64,000 nt of DNA from Sva-07 sp963698435 (GCA_963698435.1 CAVOQV010000018.1:434001-498000), one strand, 5' to 3'. Positions 52,837 to 62,173 are shown, numbered from the stretch's first letter. Notes: a model not told the origin generated them from the letters alone. Made by a program: numbers and translations.

Positions 52837-53790
52837 TCAGACGCCCGACGTCTCCTGATACACCCGCACGTAGTCGACGTAGTACTGGATCGGGAACTCG
52901 AGGTCGAGTGCGATGTTGCCGCCCAGGGTTCCTCCGAGGGCGAGGTTGAGAATGAAGAAGAACGGCTGATCGAACACCCACTCGCGGTCACCCAGGTCTT
53001 CGGGGCCGATCTCGAAGTACATCTCGCCGTCGAAGAACCAGCGGATTCCCTCGGCGTCCCAGTCGATCGCGTAGGTGTGGAAGTCGTCGGCGATCTCGAA
53101 CTCCTGTCGATTCCACTGCGACCGACCGCCCGCGCCCGAGTAGCCAGGACCGTGGATGGTGCCGATCACGAGGTCTGGCTCGCGGCCGACGTACTCCATG
53201 ATGTCGATCTCGCCGACGTTCGGCCACTGTTGGCTCGGGTCGTCGGACTCGCTGTCGAAGTTGGCACCGAGCATCCAGAACGCCGGCCAGGTTCCGCTGC
53301 CGCCGGGGACCTTGATGCGGGCCTCCAGGTGGCCGTACTGGAATTCTTGCAGACCCTGGGTCTTGAGTCGCGCGGAGGTGTAGTACGACTCCTCGAACCG
53401 TTCCTCGCGGAGCTCGATGACCAGGAGTCCGTTCTGGGTCCGGGCGTTCTCGGGGCGATCGGTGTAGAACTGGGCCTCACCGTTTCCCCAGCCCCAGCCG
53501 CCGATGTCGTACGTCCAGTTCGCCGGATCGATCGCATCACCGTCGAACTCGTCGCTCCAGACCAGTTCCATGCCCTCCGGGGGTTCGAGCGGAATCGGGT
53601 CCGGTGTCCGGATGGTCGTGGTCGGCCCCTCCGTGGTCGGTGCCGCGTCCGTGGTGGGCGCGTCCGTGGTGGGCGCGTCCGTGACGGCATCGTCCTGGGA
53701 ATCCCCACCACCGCAGGCAGCGACGACGACCAGCGCAGCCGCCGGTACGAAGCGAGCGACGCGCCGGTACACGCTGTTGTGGTGCGTCAT
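52837..53790 (-). CDS. Extracellular GH16 beta-1,3-glucanase (laminarinase) lipoprotein
   Basis: 317 aa. Lipobox VVAAC with C26, then a Thr/Asp/Pro-rich linker to residue 70 and a single GH16 domain: ELVWSDEFDGDAIDPANWTYD, WGNGEAQFYTDRPENA, GHLEARIKVPGGSGTWPAFW, and the catalytic motif GEIDIMEYVG with E194, D196 and E199. The E-I-D-I-M-E-form of the motif is that of laminarinases. It would cut laminarin at the cell surface into oligosaccharides. It is the last gene of the binding-protein/permease operon, 26 nt after the second permease. Confidence 0.93.
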   Translation of the reverse strand: MTHHNSVYRRVARFVPAAALVVVAACGGGDSQDDAVTDAPTTDAPTTDAAPTTEGPTTTIRTPDPIPLEPPEGMELVWSDEFDGDAIDPANWTYDIGGWGWGNGEAQFYTDRPENARTQNGLLVIELREERFEESYYTSARLKTQGLQEFQYGHLEARIKVPGGSGTWPAFWMLGANFDSESDDPSQQWPNVGEIDIMEYVGREPDLVIGTIHGPGYSGAGGRSQWNRQEFEIADDFHTYAIDWDAEGIRWFFDGEMYFEIGPEDLGDREWVFDQPFFFILNLALGGTLGGNIALDLEFPIQYYVDYVRVYQETSGV

Positions 53791-53816
53791 CTCCAGTACC
53801 TCAGCGGATGGGCCCG

Positions 53817-54698
53817 CTACCCCTTGACCGCGCCCGACGTGAGACCGGAGATGATGAAGCGCTGCAGGAACATGAACAGCACCAGCATCGGCAGCATCAG
53901 CATCAGGACCGCCGCGGCGAGCTTGGGCCAGTCGCTGCCGTATACGCCTTCGAAGACGATGAGGCCGCGGGTGATCGGATAGAGGTCTTCGTCGGTGAGA
54001 TAGACGGTCGCCAGGATCAGTTCGTTCCAGATTCCGATCGCGTGGATCACCGTCACCGTCGCGATCGCCGGCCGGATCAACGGGATCAGGATCGACCACA
54101 CGAACCGGACGTAGCCACAGCCGTCGATCGCCGCCGACTCATCGAGTTCACGCGGGATCGATTTGATGTAGTTGACGAGGATGATCAGCCCGATCGGGTT
54201 GATCAGGAACAGCAGGATGTAGCCCTGGCGGGTGTTGTAGAGGCCGAGGTTGAGGATCAGCTGGAACTGCGGGATCAGCGCCGGAGGCAGGAACAGCGCC
54301 ACCACGTACAGGGTGAGCATGGCACCGGCGCCCCTGACGTACCCGCGGGCGATCGGGAAGGCGACGAAGACCGACATGATCACGAACAACGCCGTGGCGA
54401 CCCCCGTGTAGATCATCGAGTTCATCAAGTAGCGCGGGAAGTTGGCGAGCTCCCACGCCTCGCTGAAGTTGTCCAGCGAGAAACTCTCGGGGAGGCCCGT
54501 CGGGTTCTTGAAGAACTCGGGCAGCGACTTCAACGACGCGAAGATGAGGATCAACAGCGGGCCGATGTAGAACGCCGCAAAGAGGAACAGGACCGTGTAC
54601 GAGAAGGTCTTCTGCACGGCCCTCCTGCGCCTGGCGCGGGAGTTGGAGGGAACCACGAACTCTTCGGGTTCGGTGTCGAGTTCGACGAGCACGCTCAT
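53817..54698 (-). CDS. Sugar ABC transporter permease (second subunit, MalG type)
   Basis: 293 aa, six spans, with YTVLFLFAAFYIGPLLILIFASL as span 1. The EAA loop DESAAIDGCGYVRFVWSILIPL and the ending FLQRFIISGLTSGAVKG are typical. Its ATG overlaps the stop of the first permease. It likely imports laminari-oligosaccharides released by GH16 (inferred from context). Confidence 0.93.
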   Translation of the reverse strand: MSVLVELDTEPEEFVVPSNSRARRRRAVQKTFSYTVLFLFAAFYIGPLLILIFASLKSLPEFFKNPTGLPESFSLDNFSEAWELANFPRYLMNSMIYTGVATALFVIMSVFVAFPIARGYVRGAGAMLTLYVVALFLPPALIPQFQLILNLGLYNTRQGYILLFLINPIGLIILVNYIKSIPRELDESAAIDGCGYVRFVWSILIPLIRPAIATVTVIHAIGIWNELILATVYLTDEDLYPITRGLIVFEGVYGSDWPKLAAAVLMLMLPMLVLFMFLQRFIISGLTSGAVKG

Positions 54699-55621
54699 CC
54701 CATGTACTTCCTTTCACGCCAGTTGACGAACGCGTTGGCGGACATCCCGAGCATCAACACGAGGATGAACAGCACGATCGATGCAGCGGCGGCGTACCCC
54801 TGGCGGAACGAGCTGGTCCCGGTCTGGCCGAACGCCTCCGCGTAGACGATGTACCCGAGTACTTGCGTGCCGTTCTTGTAGCCGGTCAACACCAGGAACA
54901 ACATCCACGCCTGGAGCGAACCGACGATGTTCAGCAGCAAGTTGGTGTTGACCGCCGGTGTGAGCTGCGGCCACGTGATGTTCTTGAAGAGCTTCCACCC
55001 GGTGGCTCCGTCGACCGCTGCGGCCTCGTAGAGGTCGGCCGGAATGGTCTGCATCCCCGCGAGGAAGATGACCATCGTGAATCCGGCATTGGCCCAGATC
55101 TGCACGAGGATCACCCAGTAGAACGCATTGGGGCCAGCCAGGAACTGTGACTCCATTCCGAACCAGCTGAAGATCGAATCCATCGGACCACCGCCGGGCC
55201 GGAGGAACAGCTTCCACATGAGACCCTGGACGGCGACGCCGAGGATCACCGGGACGAAGAAAAGGGTGCGGAACACGAGGCGGCCCCGAAGGTTCTGGTT
55301 GACGAGCAGCGCCATCACCAGACCGACGGTGAACTGGATCGTGGTCACCAGGAACATGAAGATGAGGGTCCGCCTCAACGCATCGAGGTTGTCTCGCGAT
55401 CGGGCGCCCTCGAAGAGGAACTCGTTGTAGTTGTCGAATCCGACCCAGTTGATCGGGATGCCACGGATGCCCGTCGCATCGGTGATCGAGTAGATGAACG
55501 TGGCCAACGACGGCCCGACTCCGATCAACAAGTAGAAGCCGAGACCGGGGAGGAGCATCAACCACGGGGCAAGCCGTGCGAGTCCTCCCCCACCGAACAG
55601 ATTTCTCGATCGTGCTGCCAT
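54695..55621 (-). CDS. Sugar ABC transporter permease (first subunit, MalF type)
   Basis: 308 aa, six spans: LAPWLMLLPGLGFYLLIGVGP at the N-terminus, TLIFMFLVTTIQFTVGLVMALLV, and the EAA loop YEAAAVDGATGWKLFKNITWPQL. No large outside insert. It is 168 nt downstream of the binding protein, with a strong hairpin in between, and overlaps the next permease. Confidence 0.93.
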   Translation of the reverse strand: MAARSRNLFGGGGLARLAPWLMLLPGLGFYLLIGVGPSLATFIYSITDATGIRGIPINWVGFDNYNEFLFEGARSRDNLDALRRTLIFMFLVTTIQFTVGLVMALLVNQNLRGRLVFRTLFFVPVILGVAVQGLMWKLFLRPGGGPMDSIFSWFGMESQFLAGPNAFYWVILVQIWANAGFTMVIFLAGMQTIPADLYEAAAVDGATGWKLFKNITWPQLTPAVNTNLLLNIVGSLQAWMLFLVLTGYKNGTQVLGYIVYAEAFGQTGTSSFRQGYAAAASIVLFILVLMLGMSANAFVNWRERKYMG

Positions 55622-55697
55622 CGTTGCCCCCCGGCGCTGTCGATGTGTGTTGGCTGGTGTTCGCGCTTGTGTCGACGATTTCGTCGACAGGACCGTG

Positions 55698-55730
55698 GGG
55701 GTGTGGGCCGCCTCGTGCGGCCCACACCCC
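55698..55730. terminator. 14-bp hairpin between binding protein and permease genes
   Basis: GGGGTGTGGGCCGC (55698-55711), loop CTCGT, exact complement (55717-55730). It lies inside the operon, about 60 nt after the binding-protein stop. It can partly terminate transcription or protect the upstream message, giving more binding protein than permease. Confidence 0.7.
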
Positions 55731-55789
55731 GTCAGGTTGCTATCACATTCAGGTTGGTGTCAGTTGGTGTCCGTCGACGACTGTCGGGA

Positions 55790-57151
55790 TCAGAGGCCGG
55801 ACTCGAGGTCGGCCTGAGACTGGTCGGCAGCCTCGACGGGATCGCCGAAGTCGCCGTTGTACAGCCACAGCGCGGCCTGGCTGCCGTTGGCCCACTGGCC
55901 TGCGCCCTTGGGTCCGACCCACCACTGCTCGAAGCCGACCGTGAAGTCTCCAGCCTGGAGAATCGGTGCAGTCGCCTGCCCGAGTGTGTTGTCCAGCGTC
56001 GCGGTGGGCTGGGTGGGCAGGTAGTTCGTCGCGTTGGCGAAGGCGTTGTAGTTGTCCGGCTCCGAGAAGGCTGACAGGTACGCCATGGCGATGTCCTCGA
56101 CCGGTGTCTCCGACGACACGGCGAATGCCATGTCGTACTTGCCGAAGAGGGTCTGGTTGTCGGCAGCATCGTCGCTTCCCGGGAACGGGATGTACGTCCA
56201 CTCGAAGTCGGCGCCGTCCTCGATCGGGCCGGCATTCCACGCACCCATCGGTCCGAAGGCAACGTCGCCGGCCACGTAGCGCTGGGCGGCGGAGTCACCG
56301 GTGAGGCCGGCAGATTCGGCGTCGAGCATGCTCGCGTAGGTGCCGTACTTCTCGAACAGCTCGAGACCCTGGTCGTCGTTCCATGCGGCGTCGCCGGTCC
56401 AGAGGCCCTCGACGAGCGCCTGCTGGTCGGGGTAGAGCGCACCGAGCAGCCCGTAGGTGCCGACGAAGACCGGCCACGAGTCCTGGCCGCCGGCGATCAT
56501 GCACTTGTTGCCGGTGGCTTCGACGGCGTCACACGCCGAGATCAACTCGTCCCAGGTCGTCGGCACGTCGACGCCGGCCTCGGCCAGCAGGTCGAGGTTG
56601 ACGAACATGCCGCTGTAGATCGTGCGTCCGAGGTTGAGCGAGTAGACCGAACCATCGATCGAGCCGTCGTCGATCGCGGCCTGGTCGTAGTTCTGGACGA
56701 AGTCCTGGTCGGTGAGGTCCATCAGCAGCCCGGCTTCGATCAACTGCTGCCAGTAGGGCGTGTCGGCGTCGGTCATGTACGGCTGCACCGGGTTGGCGAA
56801 GCCGGTCACGCTGATCGTGGTCACGTCGATGTCCCCGGCGTTCAGACGGGTCTGGTTCACGGTGGGGATGTCGTCGGCGTTCACGACCGACATGTCGACG
56901 GTCACGCCGGGGTTGGCCGCCTCGAACTCGGCGTTGAAGTTCTCCATGAACTCGACGCCCGGCGGGTTCTGGTGGATCAGGACGCGCAGCGTCCCCTCGA
57001 GGTCACTGGCTGCTCCGTCGGCTGCCGTGCCGTCGGCGGTCGTGGCGTCGGCTGACGAGTCGTCAGCTCCGTCGTCGTCGCTGCCGCACGCGGCAACTGC
57101 CAGCCCGGCAACGACGAGCGTCGCCAGGGTCTTTGACTTCCTGCTTCTCAT
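55790..57151 (-). CDS. Oligosaccharide-binding lipoprotein of the beta-glucan importer
   Basis: 453 aa from the ATG at 57149-57151 with GGGGAGAG 4 nt upstream. Signal peptide ends in lipobox VAAC, then an Asp/Ala-rich linker. The mature protein is an extracellular solute-binding family 1 type: LRVLIHQNPPGVEFMENFNAEF, VTTISVTGFANPVQPYMTD, TTWDELISACDAVEATGNK, MGAWNAGPIEDGADFEWTYIPF, GFEQWWVGPKG. It heads the operon with two permeases and GH16. It is transcribed from a promoter with a CebR box at its start point. Confidence 0.92.
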   Translation of the reverse strand: MRSRKSKTLATLVVAGLAVAACGSDDDGADDSSADATTADGTAADGAASDLEGTLRVLIHQNPPGVEFMENFNAEFEAANPGVTVDMSVVNADDIPTVNQTRLNAGDIDVTTISVTGFANPVQPYMTDADTPYWQQLIEAGLLMDLTDQDFVQNYDQAAIDDGSIDGSVYSLNLGRTIYSGMFVNLDLLAEAGVDVPTTWDELISACDAVEATGNKCMIAGGQDSWPVFVGTYGLLGALYPDQQALVEGLWTGDAAWNDDQGLELFEKYGTYASMLDAESAGLTGDSAAQRYVAGDVAFGPMGAWNAGPIEDGADFEWTYIPFPGSDDAADNQTLFGKYDMAFAVSSETPVEDIAMAYLSAFSEPDNYNAFANATNYLPTQPTATLDNTLGQATAPILQAGDFTVGFEQWWVGPKGAGQWANGSQAALWLYNGDFGDPVEAADQSQADLESGL

Positions 57152-57342
57152 GGTCTCTCCCCTTGTTGATGGTGATCTGCATCGGGGGGTCGAGGAACGG
57201 CAGGACGACTCGGAGGAGCACCGGGGCGTTGTTGGCCGGATCGGCCGGCGCACCCTGCGCTCCGTTCTGTCGACGTTGCGTTCACTCGAATCCCCTCTGA
57301 CAGTTCGCGTTCGCGAGCGAAAACGAGCCGGCCCCAGATTCC

Positions 57343-57356
57343 TGGGAGCGCTCCCA
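57343..57356. promoter_or_regulatory. CebR-type operator 1, TGGGAGCGCTCCCA
   Basis: A perfect 14-nt palindrome identical to the CebR box known from Streptomyces. It lies 1 nt downstream of the minus-strand -10 TTAGGT (57357-57362), over the predicted start of the binding-protein transcript. Confidence 0.85.
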
Positions 57357-57385
57357 ACCTAAGCCAAGTCGAATCGGCGAGTCAA
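57357..57385 (-). promoter_or_regulatory. Promoter of the binding-protein/permease/GH16 operon
   Basis: On the minus strand: -35 TTGACT (57380-57385), 17 nt, -10 TTAGGT (57357-57362), followed at once by CebR box 1. Confidence 0.65.
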
Positions 57386-57388
57386 CTG

Positions 57389-57417
57389 TTGATCGGGCTC
57401 ATCGGGTACCGCATACT
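57389..57417 (+). promoter_or_regulatory. Promoter of the phosphorylase-like gene
   Basis: -35 TTGATC (57389-57394), 17 nt, -10 CATACT (57412-57417), followed at once by CebR box 2. It is divergent from the promoter at 57357-57385. Confidence 0.6.
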
Positions 57418-57418
57418 C

Positions 57419-57432
57419 TGGGAGCGCTCCCG
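57419..57432. promoter_or_regulatory. CebR-type operator 2, TGGGAGCGCTCCCG
   Basis: One mismatch from the perfect palindrome, placed just after the -10 of the phosphorylase-like gene. Confidence 0.8.
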
Positions 57433-57484
57433 ACATCGGAACCTGGCGGCGATCGCCCGAGCGGAGCAGAAGGAGCGACGAGTG

Positions 57485-60400
57485 ATGACGGTGACGGTGA
57501 CCAACAACATCGACGAGGACATCGACGAGGACATCGAGGTGCTCGACGGGGTCGAGATGTACCGGATCTCCCCGATCGATCGGATCGATCCGTTCCTGAT
57601 GAGCGTCGTGAGCAGCTCCGACCTGTGGATGTTCCTCTCGAGCACCGGCGGGCTGACTGCCGGCCGCGTCGAGGCGCAGCAGTGCGTCTTCCCCTACGAG
57701 ACCGACGATCGCCTCCATCACCTCGGCGGACGGGTCGGACCGGTCACCGTGCTGCGGATCGGCACTCCGGGAGCGACGACCCTCTGGGAGCCGTTCACGG
57801 GTGATGCCCCCGACACCCGGCGCAGCCTCCTCAAGAGTCTCCTCGGCAACGTCGTCGTCTTCGAAGAAGAGCATCTCGAACTCGGGCTCACGATGCGGTA
57901 CCGCTGGGCGCCGTCGGATCGATTCGGTTGGGTTCGAACCGCCTCGTTGACCAACCGAGCCGGTCACGAACCGCTGGCGGTCGAGATCCTCGACGGCGTG
58001 CTCGGCGTGATGCCGTGGGGCGTCGGTGTGCCGTTTCAGCAGCAGATGAGCAATCTCGCGAACGCCTACCGACGCAGCGAGATCACCGAGTCCGGACTCG
58101 GCATCTTCACCCTCGAGGCCATGATCGTCGACGTTCCCGAACCCGCTGAAGCGCTGCGGGCGACCACCGTGTGGTCGACCGGTCTGGGTGAGCCGTCGAC
58201 AACCGTCGATCCGCGCGCCGTCGCTGCCGCTCGTGACGGCCAACCGTTCGCCGGATCCTCACTGCGCACCGGCCGCCCGGGTTCGTTCCTGGTCAACGCC
58301 ACCGTGGAGATCGCCCCGGGGGAGACTCGGCGATGGCACGTCGTCGCCGACGTGGCCCAGAGTCACGCAGACATCGCCCGGCTCATCCATGAACTGGCGA
58401 CGAGCGAGGATCTGTCGCGCGACCTCGACGACGATGTCGAACGGTGTTCGGCCGCACTGCACGACATCGTCGCGAGTGCCGATGGCGTGCAGACGACGGC
58501 GTCACCCAAGGTCGACGCCCATCATCTGGCCAACACCCTGTTCAACGTCATGCGTGGTGGCACCTTCGCCGATGGGTACACCGTCGACTCCGAACGGTTC
58601 CGCGTGTTCGTGGCCGAGCGCAACAGCGAGGTGGCCGACCAGCATGCCGACTGGCTCGATCGCCTCCCCGGCTCGATCGACGTGGTCGACCTGCGCGCCC
58701 GTGCCGTCGAGAACGGCAATCCAGACCTGACGAGACTCGCGCACGAGTACCTGCCGCTGTCGTTCTCGCGACGCCACGGCGACCCGAGCCGACCGTGGAA
58801 CCAGTTCGCGATCCGAGTGCGAGACGCTGATGGCGAACCGTTGCTGAGCTACCAGGGCAACTGGCGCGACATCTTCCAGAACTGGGAGGCCCTGTGCCAG
58901 AGCTTCCCCGGATACCTGCCATCCATCGTCGCCAAGTTCGTCAATGCTTCGACCGCTGACGGATTCAACCCGTATCGGATCACCAGCGACGGGATCGACT
59001 GGGAGGTCGTCGAACCCGACAACCCCTGGAGTGGGATCGGCTACTGGGGTGACCACCAGATCGTCTACCTGTACCGGCTGTTGCGCACGCTGCGCGCCCA
59101 CGACCCCGCATGGCTCGACGACAACCTGGGGGAGCGGGCCCATGCGTTCGCGAACGTCCCGTACCGCATCGCGCCGTTCGGCGAGTTGGTGCGCAATCCA
59201 AAGGACACGATCGAGTTCGACTCGGCCGAAGCAACCGCCATCGCCGAACGGGTCGATCGTCTCGGTTCCGACGGGCGACTGGTTCTCGACGCGAACGGCG
59301 ACGTTCTCCATGTCACATTGCTCGAGAAGCTCCTGATCCCGGCCCTCGCCAAGATCTCCAACTTCGTGCCGCGAGGAGGAATCTGGATGAACACCCAGCG
59401 GCCGGAGTGGAACGATGCCAACAATGCCCTGGTCGGCTTCGGGCTCTCGATGGTCACGCTCGCCCATCTCCGTCGATACCTCCAGCTGGTCGAGGAACTG
59501 ACGAGCAACCTGACGGACGAGGTGCACATCTCGGCGGACGTCGTCGTCTGGATCGAACGCGTCGTCTCCGTCCTCGAATCGCACGAGCGACTGGTCGGCG
59601 CACCCTCCATCGACGAGGGCGATCGCTTCCAGGTCGTCCAGGGTCTCGGCACGGCGTTCGACGGCTACCGCAGCGGGCTGTATGCAACGGGGCCGGCGTC
59701 ACCGGCGCCGATCGCTCCGGCAACACTGCGCCGCCTGCTTCGGACCTCGATCCTGCATCTCGACGACTCGCTACGAGCTGCGCTCCGGCCCGACGGCCTG
59801 TACGACGCCTACAACCTGGTCGCGTTCGCCGACATCGGTCGGCGCCCGCGGGCGAGCGTGAGCCGTCTGCAGCCGATGCTCGAGGGGCAGGTGGCCGCGA
59901 TCAGTTCGGGCCTGCTCGAGGTCGACGAGATCGTCGCGCTCCTCGAGGCGATGTACGAGTCCGATCTGTATCGGGCCGACGTCGACAGTTTCGTGTTGTA
60001 CCCGGCGCGCCTCAGGCCGGCGTTCCTCGAACGCAACCAGGTACCGATCGAGGCGGTGGAATCCAGTCCGTTGCTGAGCGCACTCCTCACCAGCGGCAAC
60101 GACGACGTCATCGTGCGCGATGTCGACGGCCGAGCTCACTTCAACGCCGACTTCACGAACGCCGGTGACCTGTCGGCTGCACTCGACTCCCTCGCCGCCA
60201 CCGCCTTCGGGCCGCTGGTCACCGACCACCGAGGCGAGGTGCTGGAGCTGTACGAACGGGTGTTCAACCACCACGAGTTCACCGGCCGGTCCTCGACCAT
60301 GTACGCATTCGAAGGGATCGGGTCGGTGTACTGGCACATGGTGGCCAAGCTGCTCGTCGCGGTGCAGGAGTCGATCCTGGAAGCCCCGCCCGACACGGCG

Positions 60401-60934
60401 AACGAATCGCTCGTCGACCTGATCCGACTCTACGACCGGGTACGAAGCGGTCTCGGTTTCAACCGGACCGCCGCCGAGTACGGAGCGTTCCCGACCGATC
60501 CCTACTCGCACACTCCGGCTCACGCCGGAGCGCAGCAGCCGGGCATGACCGGGCAGGTGAAAGAAGAACTGCTCACCCGCTGGGCCGAACTCGGACTCGT
60601 GGTGGCGGAGGGCTCGATTCACTTCTCGTCGGTGCTGTTCAGCGAAGCGGAACTCCGAACCGAGGCCGGAACCCTCGTCCATCTCGACGCCGCGGGTCGG
60701 CCATCGCACCTCGATGTGCCGCCAGGAAGCGCGGCGTTCACGATCTGTCGCGTCCCCGTCGTCGTGTCCGCCGCCAGCACGTCACCGATGATCGCCGTCA
60801 CCTTCGCCGACGGGACTCGCCGCGAGGTCTCGGGTTCGACCCTCGATCCCGAGACTTCTCGCCAGGTCTTCGACCAGTCCGCCACCATCGCTCGCATCGA
60901 CGTCACGTTGTCGCGGCAGTCGATGCGGCGCTGA
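57485..60934 (+). CDS. Very large glycoside phosphorylase-like protein (GH94/GH149/GH161 clan), probable beta-1,3-glucan phosphorylase
   Basis: 1149 aa from the ATG at 57485; GTG 57482 is also possible, both behind AGGAG. It has an N-terminal beta-sandwich region, then a long alpha-helical core with YQGNWRDIFQNWEALCQSFPG, NPYRITSDGIDWEVVEPDNP, GYWGDHQIVYLYRLLRTLR and QRPEWNDANNALVG, where D644 matches the general-acid position of GH94-type phosphorylases. The length of 1100-1200 residues is that of GH149/GH161 beta-1,3-glucan phosphorylases rather than GH94 (about 800). No signal peptide. It would release glucose-1-phosphate from imported laminari-oligosaccharides. The exact family needs a profile search. 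Confidence 0.68.
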   Translation: MTVTVTNNIDEDIDEDIEVLDGVEMYRISPIDRIDPFLMSVVSSSDLWMFLSSTGGLTAGRVEAQQCVFPYETDDRLHHLGGRVGPVTVLRIGTPGATTLWEPFTGDAPDTRRSLLKSLLGNVVVFEEEHLELGLTMRYRWAPSDRFGWVRTASLTNRAGHEPLAVEILDGVLGVMPWGVGVPFQQQMSNLANAYRRSEITESGLGIFTLEAMIVDVPEPAEALRATTVWSTGLGEPSTTVDPRAVAAARDGQPFAGSSLRTGRPGSFLVNATVEIAPGETRRWHVVADVAQSHADIARLIHELATSEDLSRDLDDDVERCSAALHDIVASADGVQTTASPKVDAHHLANTLFNVMRGGTFADGYTVDSERFRVFVAERNSEVADQHADWLDRLPGSIDVVDLRARAVENGNPDLTRLAHEYLPLSFSRRHGDPSRPWNQFAIRVRDADGEPLLSYQGNWRDIFQNWEALCQSFPGYLPSIVAKFVNASTADGFNPYRITSDGIDWEVVEPDNPWSGIGYWGDHQIVYLYRLLRTLRAHDPAWLDDNLGERAHAFANVPYRIAPFGELVRNPKDTIEFDSAEATAIAERVDRLGSDGRLVLDANGDVLHVTLLEKLLIPALAKISNFVPRGGIWMNTQRPEWNDANNALVGFGLSMVTLAHLRRYLQLVEELTSNLTDEVHISADVVVWIERVVSVLESHERLVGAPSIDEGDRFQVVQGLGTAFDGYRSGLYATGPASPAPIAPATLRRLLRTSILHLDDSLRAALRPDGLYDAYNLVAFADIGRRPRASVSRLQPMLEGQVAAISSGLLEVDEIVALLEAMYESDLYRADVDSFVLYPARLRPAFLERNQVPIEAVESSPLLSALLTSGNDDVIVRDVDGRAHFNADFTNAGDLSAALDSLAATAFGPLVTDHRGEVLELYERVFNHHEFTGRSSTMYAFEGIGSVYWHMVAKLLVAVQESILEAPPDTANESLVDLIRLYDRVRSGLGFNRTAAEYGAFPTDPYSHTPAHAGAQQPGMTGQVKEELLTRWAELGLVVAEGSIHFSSVLFSEAELRTEAGTLVHLDAAGRPSHLDVPPGSAAFTICRVPVVVSAASTSPMIAVTFADGTRREVSGSTLDPETSRQVFDQSATIARIDVTLSRQSMRR

Positions 60935-61026
60935 ACGGTGGTCCTCATGTGGCTGTCGAACGAATCACAGGTCGCTAATGTCGCAGCGATTCCGCGGCCG
61001 ATCGGACCGCGGTCGACGAGGATGAC

Positions 61027-62061
61027 ATGATGGACACACCACGATCTCTGACGCTCGAGGCCATCGGCAAGTTGGCCGGGGTCTCTCGGTCGACGGTCTC
61101 CAGGGTGCTCAACGACCACCCGGATGTGCGACCCGACGTCCGGACGCGTGTCGAGGCCGTGATCGAGAAGACGGGCTATCTCCCGAACCAGGCCGCCCGC
61201 GCACTCGTCTCGAACCGGACCGGCCTGATCGGGCTCCTGATGCCGGCCGACGTCGTCGAACTCTTCGGCGATCCGTACTACTCGACCCTCGTGCACGGCA
61301 TCCGGGAGGGCTGCGAGGAGACCGGCTCGATCTTCTCGATCTTCCCGTTCTACGGCAAGCAGGGACAGGAGGCCCTCCTTCCCACGCTCATGTCGCAGGG
61401 GTTCCTCGACGGCGTGATCGCCACCGCCGGGCCGCGGAGTGATCAGTTGATCGCGACATTGCGAGACCGTGGCCGGAATGTCGTCGTGGTCGGCCATCCG
61501 GCCGACCACCGCGACGTGCGGCGAGTCGACGTCGAGAACCGTTCGGGAGGCGCCGTCGCCACCGCCCATCTCTGTGGGCTCGATCGACGTCGGGTCGGTT
61601 TCGTGGGGCCCACCCCCGAGTACCTGTTTGGCGTCGAGCGACTCGACGGGTACCGCGATGCGCTCGTGGCCCAGGGACGGGAACCGGACGATCGCCTCGT
61701 CCGACGCGATGCCCCGAACGTCGAGGGCGGTTACCGGGCCACCCTCGACATCCTCGTCGAACAGCCCGACGCCCTGTTCGTGGCCACCGATCCGATGGCG
61801 GTCGGCGCCCTGCGGGCCCTTCGGCAACGGGGGTTGCGGGTGCCCGACGACGTCGCCGTCGTGGGGTTCGACGGGTTGCCGAATGCTCGGGTCACCGATC
61901 CGGTCCTGACGACGGTGGTCCAACCCGTGATGGAGGTCGGACGAACGGCGGTGCAGATCCTCCGGGGCAACCATGAGGGTTCCGATGTCGTCATGCTGCC
62001 CACCGAACTCCGGATCGGCGAGTCGTGCGGCGCCCGAGCGTCGACGCCGCCATCGTCCTGA
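61027..62061 (+). CDS. LacI-family repressor of the beta-glucan regulon (CebR-like)
   Basis: 344 aa, ATG 61027 (61030 also possible). HTH at residues 10-29 (LEAIGKLAGVSRSTVSRVLN), hinge QAARALVSNRTG, and a sugar-binding domain ending VAVVGFDGLPNARVTDPVLTTVVQP. It lies between the phosphorylase-like gene and GH3, amid four CebR-type boxes, so it is the obvious candidate repressor; the inducer may be laminaribiose or another beta-gluco-oligosaccharide. Confidence 0.9.
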   Translation: MMDTPRSLTLEAIGKLAGVSRSTVSRVLNDHPDVRPDVRTRVEAVIEKTGYLPNQAARALVSNRTGLIGLLMPADVVELFGDPYYSTLVHGIREGCEETGSIFSIFPFYGKQGQEALLPTLMSQGFLDGVIATAGPRSDQLIATLRDRGRNVVVVGHPADHRDVRRVDVENRSGGAVATAHLCGLDRRRVGFVGPTPEYLFGVERLDGYRDALVAQGREPDDRLVRRDAPNVEGGYRATLDILVEQPDALFVATDPMAVGALRALRQRGLRVPDDVAVVGFDGLPNARVTDPVLTTVVQPVMEVGRTAVQILRGNHEGSDVVMLPTELRIGESCGARASTPPSS

Positions 62062-62114
62062 CCGCTGACGTTCTCACGAATCGGGCGACGAGAACGAGCA
62101 GCCGTGAATTGTGC

Positions 62115-62143
62115 TTGACCGCTCGTACGCCGGCCCGTACCGT
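62115..62143 (+). promoter_or_regulatory. Promoter of the GH3 gene
   Basis: -35 TTGACC (62115-62120), 17 nt, -10 TACCGT (62138-62143); the first CebR box begins 4 nt later. Confidence 0.65.
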
Positions 62144-62147
62144 CGTC

Positions 62148-62173
62148 CGGGAGCGCTCCCGGGAGCGCTCCAG
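62148..62173. promoter_or_regulatory. Two abutting CebR-type operators
   Basis: CGGGAGCGCTCCCG (62148-62161) is followed directly by CGGGAGCGCTCCAG (62160-62173), sharing two bases. The 12-nt spacing of centres, close to one helical turn, would place two repressor dimers on nearly the same face. Confidence 0.8.
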
